DNA of 64,000 nucleotides from Vitis vinifera (taxonomy: Eukaryota; Streptophyta; Magnoliopsida; Vitales; Vitaceae), in assembly GCF_030704535.1 (NCBI RefSeq), contig NC_081817.1, positions 3,673,001-3,737,000 of the forward strand, in the 5' to 3' direction. Position 1 is the stretch's first letter. Each line of letters starts with the position of its first letter. This document shows positions 1-12,100 of this stretch, piece after piece. The translations under genes were made by a program, and so were the position numbers. Below the pieces are notes generated by a model. The model was not told the DNA's origin and made no database searches. It saw only the letters and a list, made by a program, of their open reading frames with translations.

Positions 1-47
1 TCGTTTCTGAACTCTTCCGGCCCGGAATTCAGATCTGAGTGGATCTA
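1..47 (+). other. Possible non-coding first exon (5' UTR) of the GDP-mannose pyrophosphorylase gene
   Basis: The first 47 bases are GC-richer than what follows and end in CTAG followed by GTAATT, a usable splice donor. The next clear acceptor for the gene downstream is TCTACAG at 2942-2948, 20 bases before the start codon. Arabidopsis CYT1 also has an intron in its leader, so a 5' UTR exon here joined across about 2.9 kb is reasonable. The exon could begin left of the window, and further leader exons could exist. This is inference from splice-site shape only. Confidence 0.35.
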
Positions 48-664
48 GGTAATTCTCTGGTAATTTTGGTTTCTGCATGATTGGTTGTGAATTTTGTTAG
101 ATCTGTGGTTTTGGATGATGCGTTTGAAGGTGTGTTGAGGTTTTTGAGATTTGTACGGCGTCGTTTGGTCCGTTTTTGAGTGGGTTGTGTACATCCTGGG
201 ACGAATCTGACAATGTAGTTTCATATGATTCTTTAAATGTTTGGTCTGTTTTTCGCTCTTACGTCAGTCTTTGAATGTTTCATATGATTCTTGCCCGGAC
301 GCAACGGGAGAAGCAGATTACTGAGGTTTTAATGAAAATTCTCAAAAGCTTGCTCCTTTTTAGAAAGATTATATTATACCCCATGCATTCTAACCCGATT
401 CGTTCCTCTCCCTTTGATTATTGTTTGATCTAAGCTCTGGTATGTTTTTTGAATCTAAAATCCTGGTACTCACTCTCTCTCTATCTCTCTCTCTCTTAAC
501 AGCTGTTAAAATTGCAGGGAAATTATCAAAAATTGATTATTTTTCCTTCATTTTTTCGATCATCCAATTCATATGGCACCGATATATTGTGTGTGCGCTT
601 TCCTTTCCTTTAAACACTCAAGTCAGTGAAACTGACAGATTGTGCTGGAACCTGCTTTTCGTAG

Positions 665-701
<37 letters not shown>

Positions 702-2948
702 TTTTATTTTTTGGTTTTACTTGGGTTTTCAGAAACGAAAGTGCAGGCCATACCACCATTTTTACAACCTTATTGGGTGGGAGGTGGTGGTAAAAGTGTT
801 GGTGCATGTACTACCACCCTCTTAGAAAAAGATATAACTAGGATGTGATTATGCTTTTCTTTGGGTCTTATATATTATTTTATAAGACTTTGGGTTGTAT
901 ACTATATTTTATTTTCTCAATTTTGATGTTATTAGTTGTTTGGGGTTTCAAAATTTGAAGATAGTGTCGACCTTTTCTCCTTTTCGAAGGGAAAGTGAAG
1001 TCAGGGGACCCAGTGAGTGAATGGGCTTAGGGTTGTGGTCTCTCCTTTGCTTGAAGTTCTGTTGATGTTCTTTACTTAATCTGTTGGGGATGGCCCTTTG
1101 TTTTTTCAAAATTTGGATCACACACATAAAATGCTGTTTACTTGTTTCATTAGTAGAACGAACAAAAGACTACAGCTGGATGTATTAAAACGTTTTTGTC
1201 AGGAAGGACATTATAATTCTTGTATGTGTGAGGAGAATATTTAGGCTTGTAATGGATTTCAAAGTGATATATTATATTACTAAAAAAACCTGGTTGATTG
1301 TGCATTACTAAATAATGATTAGGAAAACACTTTTATGATGATCATGCTGCTGAACAATTTAGAAAAACTAGAAAAATCATATCATGCCACTATGTTAATG
1401 ATATGAACTTTTTTTCTGTTTGTAATTTTTAGAACTAAATTGTGCAATGTTTATAAGATTATCACCAAATCACTTTTAACATAACCAAACAGATAAAAGA
1501 ATGCTTTTTTGTATGGATAAGAATTTAACTTTAAGATGCTGCCAAGTTTAGCAAATCTTTTTTTGAACAGGCAAAATGGCACTTTCAGTGTCAATATAGC
1601 ACTTTCAGCATTAGAATTGAGAAGTGCTTCTAAAACTTAGTTAACTCTATTTTTTTTCCTACGTATAGCCTTTACTTCAAATGATATCATGAATATAGCA
1701 AGGGAGAAATCTATTGAACTTCTTGTGGTTATGAATCAATTTGTAGTCCAGTGCTTAATTTATTCTAGTATTTAATTTGTAAAGAAAATGCTTGCAAATT
1801 TCACACATTGTTGTGCCAGTGCTACTAAATTTCTTAAACTTAATTACCTTTTCTTGTTATTGTCAAAGTTGGCACTGCCACATTCTGTTCAAGCAATTCA
1901 AGAAAGGAGAAATTCAGAAAGCATTTTCCTTCGTCAAATGGTTGAAAACAGTGGTTACTGCTTTCAATTTATATGTTGGACATGTGGAAATTGTGAGATA
2001 AGGTGTAGTAGTTATAAGGCTTTGTCAAGTCGAGCAAGTGTTGTAATGTTAGTGTTGTTAAGTTGATTTTCTTGCACTTTATTTTTGTGGAAAGTACCCA
2101 CAAAGAGATAAGGTGCAGAGCTTCTTTGAATTCTTTTAGTTTGACATTACATACTGTCTTATTGTTATAGCTACCTGTCTCAAAGGTATCTGAAGAAATT
2201 ATTGAATCCTTTGTCATTGTGATTCTATTGGTGACTCTGATTTTTATATTCTCTATATCCATATGTCAATAGTTGAAGTTTGGTGAGAGTATCTTGGGAA
2301 TTTTGAGAATTGCAGAAAGGTATTGGCTTAGCCAAGCTCAGATAGTAAGGATGAGTTTTCTCAATTTGTTTTTTATTTTGGTAACATTTAAATTAAACCA
2401 TCTGGCGACTCACTTGAAGCAATAGTTTAATTTGCACCTAGATTCTGGTCTGCCTTCCATATCCAAGTGCAATAACTCATCAAAAAATTTATTGTTTTTT
2501 CTATTCACATTAAAAAAATCCAGGCCGTGGTTTAGCTGGAACTTGTTTCCTTATACCAGCTAATGCGCTTGGACGGGTCTTCACTTACTCCCTTAGCTAT
2601 GGTTTTTATTATGACGCGATACTTTTGGCGGTTTTCTTCAATGGATGCCATTAAATCCCGGGCACTTTATTTTTGGCTTCTGTCATACACCGGTGTTCTC
2701 TCCTCTTTCATGCATCTGTTGAACTCGTGTCAAGTTTGATGAACACCCGTCAGCAGAGCTTTGAAAGTTTGGCATTGTAGATGAGCTTGAGTGTTGTCAT
2801 CTTTGTTGATGTACAAATGTCAATGCAGAGTCATGTATGAGTGTATCTTTCATCCCTTGGCGTAAATAAATAGAGGGATGGGCATCTATCTACTAGCAAT
2901 TTAGTTTGTGATAAATTGCTACTTATATTCTCACTGTATGATCTACAG
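48..2948 (+). other. Inferred long 5'-UTR intron; no gene seen
   Basis: This stretch is T-rich in the way plant introns are and holds no coding signal that I trust. It carries two CT microsatellites, at about 466-493 and 667-697, which alone account for the Ser/Leu-rich open frames across them. If it is the leader intron of the GDP-mannose pyrophosphorylase gene it could affect that gene's expression, as leader introns often do in plants. Confidence 0.35.
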
Positions 2949-2968
2949 GAAAAGCACAGGACACCACA

Positions 2969-4646
2969 ATGAAGGCACTGATTCTCGTTGGGGGGTTTGG
3001 GACACGGTTGAGGCCATTGACACTCAGTGTCCCTAAGCCGCTTGTTGATTTTGCTAACAAACCCATGATCCTGCATCAGGTATTTATTTATATGCATGTT
3101 CTATCCTGTCAGATAAAACTTTATATGTGTGTTCTTTTTGTCTATGTTCAACAATTTAGTTAAATTGAAGCCTGTTTCTTGGGTGGCCTTCCCTTGTAAA
3201 CTGTTTGGATCGCCATGCTATTTGTTCGCACTGAGTTTCTTGAATTTTTGTATGGTGAATTAGTTTCATCATGCTAAGATTTTGTTAGATCAAAATCTAA
3301 AGCAGGGATATAGCATCCCTGTAAGAGAACTTCTATATATTGTGCAATGAGTTCCTGTTCTAGTGGATGTATGGTTTGTGCTCTGTGTCTCTTATGTGTG
3401 TCTTAACCATCAGCTGATAAATCTTTTGAATATCATCAGATAGAGGCTCTAAAAGCTGTTGGAGTGAGTGAAGTGGTTTTGGCCATCAATTATCAACCAG
3501 AGGTAAAAGAATTAAGCCCTTAAGAATGAATTCCTTTGCTAAAAAGTTTCATTCAATGCTCAAAAAAGTCGGTGATGCAGTTAAACTAAATTTTGGTGAA
3601 CTAATGACTTTGCATGTTGTTTCCACAGGTGATGTTGAACTTCCTGAAGGAATTCGAGGCAAAGCTTGGTATCACGATCACATGCTCCCAAGAGACTGAG
3701 CCACTAGGCACTGCTGGTCCTCTGGCTCTGGCTAGGGACAAACTGATAGATGATTCTGGTGAGCCATTTTTTGTGCTTAACAGTGATGTTATCAGTGAGT
3801 ATCCATTCAAAGAAATGATTGAATTCCATAAAGCCCATGGAGGAGAGGCTTCCATTATGGTAACCAAGGTAAGCTTCTTGTTCTAGGATTAGTTTTACAT
3901 CTAGCTTCCTTTGAAACATCTTGAAATTTTGAGGCAAAGTCAACTTGATTGAAATCATTTTGTTTACTCAATAGGTGGATGAACCCTCGAAGTATGGTGT
4001 GGTGGTTATGGAAGAATCAATTGGGAGAGTTGATAGATTTGTAGAAAAGCCAAAACTATTTGTCGGTAACAAGATCAATGCTGGAATTTACTTGTTGAAT
4101 CCTTCTGTACTAGATCGAATTGAGCTGAGGCCCACCTCAATTGAGAAAGAGGTATTCCCAAAGATTGCAGCAGAGAAGAAGCTATATGCAATGGTCTTAC
4201 CAGGGTTCTGGATGGACATTGGACAGCCAAGGGACTACATCACAGGCCTGAGACTCTACCTAGACTCCTTGAGAAAGAAGTCTTCTTCTAAATTGGCTTC
4301 TGGGGCCCACATTGTTGGAAATGTTCTGGTGGATGAGAGCGCCAAAATTGGAGAAGGATGTCTGATCGGTCCTGATGTTGCCATTGGCCCAGGTTGCGTG
4401 GTTGAGGCTGGAGTCAGGCTCTCTCGCTGCACAGTGATGCGTGGAGTGCGCATCAAGAAGCATGCATGCATCTCCAGTAGCATCATCGGGTGGCACTCCA
4501 CTGTTGGCCAGTGGGCTCGTGTGGAGAACATGACCATACTTGGAGAAGATGTTCATGTGTGTGATGAAATCTACAGCAATGGAGGCGTTGTTCTGCCTCA
4601 CAAAGAGATCAAATCTAGCATCTTGAAGCCAGAGATAGTCATGTGA
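2969..4646 (+). CDS. CYT1: GDP-mannose pyrophosphorylase (mannose-1-phosphate guanylyltransferase), CYT1/VTC1 type
   Basis: Makes GDP-mannose from mannose-1-phosphate and GTP in the cytosol. This feeds ascorbate synthesis, N-glycans, GPI anchors and wall mannans. Coding exons are 2969-3079, 3440-3502, 3629-3868 and 3975-4646, all with GT-AG introns. They give 361 aa, the same length as Arabidopsis CYT1. Residues 1 to about 230 form the nucleotidyltransferase domain. It shows [11 protein letters not shown] (8-18), the metal-site region LNSD (108-111), FVEKPK (160-165), NAGIY (173-177) and GFWMDIGQP (215-223). The C-terminal third is a left-handed beta-helix of hexapeptide repeats. The final exon is large, 672 bp. 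The start is the first ATG after the TCTACAG acceptor, and the N-terminus MKALILVGG is the canonical one. An AATAAA lies 223 bases after the stop. Nothing is broken or missing. Confidence 0.97.
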
Positions 4647-4868
4647 GTCAACAGTGTTCTATCACACTGCGTAGACGGTAGTTAAGTTATTTAAGTTCTT
4701 TTTTGAGTTTGGAATGTCTTTGCTCCTTCACCTATGCAAGTGTAAAAGTTTGCTTTCTGCCAGTCCAATTCGAATGTTGTGAGCTTATCAAGGGTCAGTG
4801 TCCTGTTATGGAAGGTCATAAGTCATAATTAATGGCGTGAATTGTGTAATAATCCTAGTGTATATAGA

Positions 4869-4874
4869 AATAAA
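4869..4874 (+). terminator. Polyadenylation signal of the GDP-mannose pyrophosphorylase gene
   Basis: AATAAA in a T-rich context 223 bases after the stop codon. The distance suits a plant 3' UTR. Plant signals are loose, so the real cleavage site is uncertain. Confidence 0.5.
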
Positions 4875-4879
4875 AACCA

Positions 4880-6128
4880 TCAGCTTGTCTCTTTTATCAT
4901 CTGTACGAGTATTACAATTTTAGCATTTCCAGAATAATGATATCCCTCTTGCATACAGATGCCTGGGTCTCTCTTGTATCAGGTGGCCTTTGTGTATTTT
5001 TCAACAGAATTGCAGCAATATAATTTCCCAACCCAGACACCGACTCTGTCGTTGCTGAGATGCTGATGTTTGTTCTTCTTCCCTTCACAAGCATCTGCTT
5101 TTTTCTGATGAGCAATAGTAATTGTGTAGCCCTGTTTCAGATCCATGTCTTCTTCCGCTAGCTTAATGGAGGGGACACGTCAAGATATACTTTATAATCA
5201 TGAAAAAGACAGGTATCCACAAAGAAGGCAACTTGAATCAATCCATATCATGGCCCCATATTGATTGCATTGCTGGTCTTTTGAAGAGCAAAATCCTACA
5301 CCAAGACATTCAAAATCAGTGGTGGTGTGGGAAGAAATGGTCGTCGGATGTTGTTTAATGCTTGTTTGCAACCCTACTAATTTTTGGATCCAACTCTATT
5401 AATGCCACAAATGGTGGAAATTTGGGTACATTCCCATGATTTGATGCCATGCAAGCAAGAAAAGGCGCCATAAATTACAAGCCATTATTTAGAGGTAGAG
5501 GTCTTAATCCAAAGACTTTCAGTGAAATTGTTTGTTTGCATTCCTACTCAAATTTTAAATACAAATCACAATCAGGGAGTGATTGGTGGGATGTCTATTG
5601 CCGCCTAGTGATTAAATTGTGGTATAAGATAAGTTGGCATTCTAATCTCTCAACAATCAACACTGACATCATCTATAATTTTAATGCTTGGATTCCATTG
5701 CTGAAAACAACGTTTCCCAGTAAAGTATGCCATATTAATTAGCGTAATGTTAAGTAGCTGAAAAGAAAAGAAAGAAGACGAAGGGGACAATGTCCCTACC
5801 ATGTGAGCATGGCACCCATATATACAGAGTGTTGACTTGGATGTCTTTTACCAATCTCTTTCAAGTTTCAATCAATAGTAAATAAATCCCTGCATGAATA
5901 AGTGGGTGATATGTTGAAATCAAACTGATATGGAGCAGTTTTATTTATATTCTGTTATGTCCCCGAAATTCGAAGAGAAAACCATGGTATTCTATATAAG
6001 ATAGAACTTAAATTTATGAACATGGGAAAGAAACATTTTCCTGAACAGGGAAATATAAACCAACTCCAAGAAAATGGAAAGTTCGAAAAATAACTCTATG
6101 TACATGGTAATGGAGAAGAATGAGTCAT
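4880..6128. other. Intergenic region between convergent genes
   Basis: The GDP-mannose pyrophosphorylase gene reads into this spacer from the left and the CASP-like gene from the right. Open frames here (for example 5449-5742) have no family resemblance and no splice context. A candidate poly(A) signal for the minus-strand CASP-like gene, AATAAA in reverse, lies at 5940-5945, about 185 bases after its stop. Otherwise I see nothing. Confidence 0.5.
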
Positions 6129-9100
6129 TCAAACTGAGCACAACAGCCAAAACATGACATAAGAAGATATGGCCAGGAGGAACCAGGAGATGAAGGCCAA
6201 AGCTACAGAAATTTGGAATTTGGTGCAGGGAGGATGGATTATTGAGCTGCAGAAATTCAAGTCTCTTGCATACAGGAGAACCACACCAGCCGACGCGCTT
6301 GCAGCTGCAAGCGAGAGCAGAGATGTCACCTGCATTTTAGATTATTATTGCAGTAATTAGTTAAGTTTATATCAAAAGAATGGAAACAAATGTTATGATT
6401 CCAAACAGCAATCTGATTCTCCAAGTAATCAGAACTCTCTGCATTAGTATCCAGTGAAGCACATTGATGGCTACAAGGATTAAAACCTCCCTATCTCAAT
6501 GCTATACAATATGGCAAATTGGTTAAATTGTGCACATTGACAGAGTCTATGTTTAGGCATTATTTGGTCATGGGAATCAATCTTAACTCAGGAATGAAAC
6601 GGGAAAAAGATCGTGCAAAAGTCAAGAGTGTTAACAATGGAGTTCAACTAATTTATTTATTTATTTTAAAAAAGATTTAGGGATGCACTTGATTTTGATT
6701 TTGGACTCCATGGGAAGGGGTATGCCACACAAAGAAAAATAGAAAATAACAGATATTATTATTTCAGGAATATATTGAAGTAATTTGGCATTTTTCAAAT
6801 AATTCAGTAGTTCTTCACAACATTCATGGTGGGCTTGAATTTACAATTTTCCCATGCAATTAAGTTTGGCTCCATCTGCAATGGAAAACTCAAGTGTAAT
6901 TTGTAAACCCTTTAAATATTCATATTAATTTCTTCTGGTGTTGCAGTTGGTGCCAAAACTGTAAATGTTTTGTAGAAATTGAAAGGTAAAAAGGGACAGA
7001 AGGATATAATAAGTGCATTACAACATACTCAATGTGAAATAATTGCATTCTCACAAAGGACCCTTCAAAAGGAGCAATTTTTGTAGGTTCTCTTGTGTAC
7101 AGGGTAGGACCAATAGACTAAAATTAGAAGCAATTAAGAGAGATTGAAATTAGAAAAAAATAAAAATAATAAGAGTTAAGGGAGTATATTGATCAGATTC
7201 ATCTGTAATGGGTTAAACATAGACTAGAGAGAGGCTTGTAAACCCTGGTCTTGTTTTGTTAATCTACAATGAAGGCAGGTTGCTCATGTTTTCTAACATA
7301 GGATGCCCATTGTGAAATAACCCCTGGCACACCCATGGAGACAACAGACACAGCTTGCAAGTTAGCTTTGATTTCTGTCATTTTAATGGGTAATTTGATG
7401 CTTAAAGAAAACACACTACAAAGATACACAACAATGAACCTGACAATGATTAAAAAAAATGGCAAATAATTTGACATGAATCAAGGAAACCTTATTTATT
7501 GTTTAATTACTTCAAAGCCAGGGCAGGAGCTCCAAGAGAGAATGTGATTGCTTCAGAAGCGATGGAAAGCATTGACTATACATTGAGATGGACCGAAAGG
7601 TTTCTCTTTGGGTTTGGTATGCAAGAATAGGAATGGAAATAGAATGAAACTGGAGGTGAATCATAATATCATGTGGAAGAGAGAAATCAAAATCTTAGAA
7701 AGAATGAGATTTGGTTTCCATAAGAATGAACTTCCAATTTCTATTCACAATTCTAAAATAATAATAATAATAATAACAATAATAATGCAAACACAATAAT
7801 GAGTGAGAAATGGAATGGATTTCTTATTCCCTTTCTCTATTCCAACATTCCAAACATGCCCTAGGGTCTATGAGAAACTCAGAAGTGTTGGGTTTCCAAG
7901 GTTGTTTGAGCCAGGGGTGGACCTTTGAAATTTTTTTAGTGATTAAGATTCTATTCAATCCACCACTAGGAAAACCCTGGTAATTTTATTCTGTTTTGTT
8001 GATTTCACACCAGTTTCTGCCATTAACATTCTTCTTATTTTGAGATATAAGCCATGCCCATAGAAGAGGTCACAAGGAAAGTGTATTCCCTTGTCTTTAG
8101 TTTGAATTTCTATTTTAATCAGCTTGATTGGAGTTAACTTCATAAACAAGTTTGCATACTGTTGAGTTTTGATAGATGCATTTAGTCTTTTCAGTCACAC
8201 TAAAGCAAATTTCCACTCACTTGAAATGGGAAACTGCAGACCCTGATTAAAATAGTTTCTCAAAAATTCAAGCATGTGCCATAAAACAAACAAACCAAAA
8301 CTACATAATTAAATACTCAGTTATCATTGGTATACATTATGGGCCAATATCCTAACAACTTAAGCTTTTAGGAAAGTTGGTAACATCAACATGGTATTAG
8401 AGCGACGTTTAATTAAAGATCTCAAGTGCTCATTTCTCCTAATGCTCATTTCTCCCATCTATTTATCTGAAATTCATAATTATTGATTTGTCTAGTGATA
8501 TCCCGCATCAGATGAAGGAAAAAGCTTCTAACATTATATATGTATAGGTTCCTCTTAACGGTGTAGAAGGGTTTAAAAGCTGTGAGAGCCTAGAGCGGAT
8601 AATATCTATACAGTTGGGAGAGTATGTTGTTACAAATAGTATTAAAGTCATCTCCATCCCCGTTGTAGGAGTTTGTTTGGCCCTGTAAGGTTTGTTTGTT
8701 TGTTTGACCCTACAATCCTACAGGACACAACGAGGATGTTGTGTATGCATGGAGGGGAGGGGGGTTGATTGTGATATCCCATATTGGATAGGAGAAAAAG
8801 TTTTTGACGCTATATATGTATGAACTTCTTTTAACTGTGTAGATGCATTATAAAGTTGTGAGAGACCATTGTGCAAGTATGATACAACATGTGAAGAAGG
8901 GTATTAGCCCCATATACATTGTGGGTGCATATTCTAACAATTTAAGCTTTTGGGGAAGTTGGTATCTTAACATACTCTATGTAAAAGTTCTACTTTGCAT
9001 TAAATGGATTGAGAAAAGAGGAAGAAAATAAAAATCAGTTCAGAAAGAGACTGTCTTTAAGTGATCAGAACTACAGAAAACTTAATTGGTAGTTGTTAAC

Positions 9101-12100
9101 AGAAATCAAGAGAAAGAGAAGGTTGCATAAAGAAAAGCTGCAACTTCACAAAAAGCAATCAAAGTACCTAACATTATCTCCCTTGCAGAGTCATATTTGA
9201 GATACAAAGCTACTTACACTAGAACTCAAAATCACAAAATTTGATAAGCAATGGTCAACATATTTGGATTCATTTATTGATAATTTGTTTCTTCCATTTA
9301 ATGTCATTTAAAAAATTCTCTAGTTGTTTTGATATGTGCAACTGCCCCAGCTTGTGAGCAACAGATCTTCAAAATTAGGAAAACAAATTAGATAAAATAA
9401 CTAAGTAATTCTCTTCTAATTAGACTGCAAGAATCCAGAAATATGCACACGTCTCAGAATTCTGTTAGATAACGTTCATGCACTAGCAAAATTATGACTA
9501 ACTTTATGAAGTTTAAAAGAAGAAAGTTACCCAATCACCAACAACAAATAGGCTCAGCAAGACAGGATGTTGAAGGTTTCTTCTTAATCTTAAAGCTTGC
9601 ATATCAACGCATGCAAGTGTGAAACTCCACAGGATTTGAAGGCCCATGGAGGCAATTAAGTAGCTGAATCCAAAGAAAAAAAAAAAACAAAATAAGACCT
9701 GTGATATACGAGCAATGGTGCTTTACCAGTTATTTACAGAAAAAAACCCATCAAAAAGGGAAACTTCCATGTGTATCAAACCAGCCACAATACCAGAATT
9801 ATTGCTTTAAGCATTATATGAGAACATGACACCACCCTATTAGCAGATTTGAAGACCGAAGACCTGTACCCAGACAAGTTGTGCAAGAACCACTGTTTTC
9901 CTTGGCTTTCAATTAATAGTCTTCCAAGATTTTGGCCATGTAAAGATACCTAGCAGATAACCTAGAAGGGGGATTTCTTTTCCTAGGAAAGGTTATGAAA
10001 ACTGGGCATGAGAAGAAAGATGAATGAAATGAAACAAAATATAATAATTTGAGGTATGAAGTCACAATGTATGAAGATTACTAGTGAGCTTCCCTCATGG
10101 TAAAGTAAACATCAGGGCATTGTTTGTGCTTCTCTGGAACTGGCAGAAAAAAGCATTTAAACCACTATTCAGTTTTCTGAGGACCTGTTGTTTACAGAGG
10201 GCACTAATATGAAAAATATTCTAAGAGAGAAAAACCTCATTCAAATGACATAGCTAGAAAACCATATTTTTAGTTCTGGGTGCATTTGTTATCATCATAA
10301 TGGATTAGGAAATGTATTTTCAACTTCTGGAAAAATCAATCATAACAAGCACAGAATAAAATTGAGAGAAGCCATCAAGAGATTCAATCACCTATCAAAA
10401 ACAATTAAAAGATTGAACATGGAAGTCACAAGTATCAGAGGTAACTTAAAAGTCCATCAGTTCAAGATGGTGCCAATTCTCCAACTTACACTTTGAGGAC
10501 TTCAGATAGGGAATAACCATTTAATAATTCAACTGAAATGGTTTCAAAATGAAGTAGACACCCTTAAGATAGGAAATCTAGGAATGATTGCAAGAGGATT
10601 AGAAAATTACAAATATTGGATTACAAACATGGTTTCTCAACATTAATTCATATTGTGGATTGCTAGAAGACTTCAACTTAGAAACTGAACTCAAAATGCA
10701 ATCTTAATCCAACTAAATGATGTCACGAAACTTGTAGACTAAATCAAAGTCAACAAATCGACCAAACAACCAAACAACCTATTTCACCTCTGGTCAGAAT
10801 CATATCACATGACACTAGATCACTCCCCCACTCAATTTGCTACTTTCAAATAATCATTTGATTCAGTTTAGATTTCTCTGAAAAAGGAAAAGAAAAGAAA
10901 AATCAAAGGTCCCAATACTCACTCATTTATCAAGTTCAAAGATACTATTGGTATTGATTACTAAATCAACACTCAGCTGGCTCACCATACTTGGAACCAA
11001 TAATGACAAAGAGATAAGATACATAATCCAACTTGTAGGCAATGGTGTGACTCCAATCATGTATATTCTTTTAACATTTAGTCCTTAGTCTACTAGATAC
11101 TAACCTCCACGATAAAATCTGAAGTGATCTTACTTCCATTCCGTCAGGTACTATTCTATTTCAGAAAATTTTCTAGTAAATTATGGCCCAAATTTCTATA
11201 GAAAAGGGAAATCAAAGATGTAAACTTCTGAATTGGAGCTTAAGCTGCAGCAGTACATGCTGCTCAATCCTTCTATTTTTGGAAACAGATTTTTTCACCA
11301 TCTTTACAATGTCCCTAAATGCTACTGGTAAATACTACAAATCGTTTGTGGCAAACACTATTAAAGGGTTTTAAATGCTCTTTTCTTTTATTGTTCATTT
11401 TTCTCATAAATCAGCTTGGGGAAGAAGGGTGGATGTGGTTAAGTAAATATTCTCTAAAAATTCAATTAACCAAGGCGACATGTAATTTATACAAGCGATG
11501 TAGAAACATAGACAACATCAAAACAACAGAACAAAGAAAATGCAAACAAATTTAATGGCAGAAAGAGTAAAATTTACCAGAAGGTACGATTAATAGGGAC
11601 CTCCGAAGCAAAGACCATCACCCCAATTGAAGAAGCAGCAAACAAACACTGTCCTAGTCTAAGAACAAACCCACTCATGCTCCCTGGGCCCCCAAACAAC
11701 ATGTTCATCTCTTTCTCACACACAGATTTTTGTTCTTCCAATGGCCTTTTCCCAATATTAAAGGGGCCTATGGAAGCCCTAAATTTGAAAAACATTGTTA
11801 TGAATGCGACTCTTTCAGAAACGAAAACTCAAATTTTCAACAGATTTTGCATTTATGACCCAAAATGGAATTTTTTGCAGTATTTATTGATTTGCAAAAA
11901 TCTATATATAAAAATGATTTATTAAATGACAATTTTAGCCAAACAAGCAAAACAAAACAGAGGCGAAACCACTAAAGTATGGTACTTTTGAAAAAATGGA
12001 GTTTTTTTTACTATATTTTTAATGTTAGTTTCCATTTTGCCATTTGTAAAGACCAATAAAGCATTGAATTATACAGGTCAGAGCTGTTGCATTGTTTGTG

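Noticed and set aside
421-825. 134-codon plus-strand open frame and its antisense partners
   Set aside because: Built on CT/GA microsatellites (Leu-Ser and Arg-Glu runs) inside a probable leader intron.
4256-4601. Antisense frames over the last exon of GDP-mannose pyrophosphorylase
   Set aside because: Shadows of a well-supported conserved exon; no independent signal.
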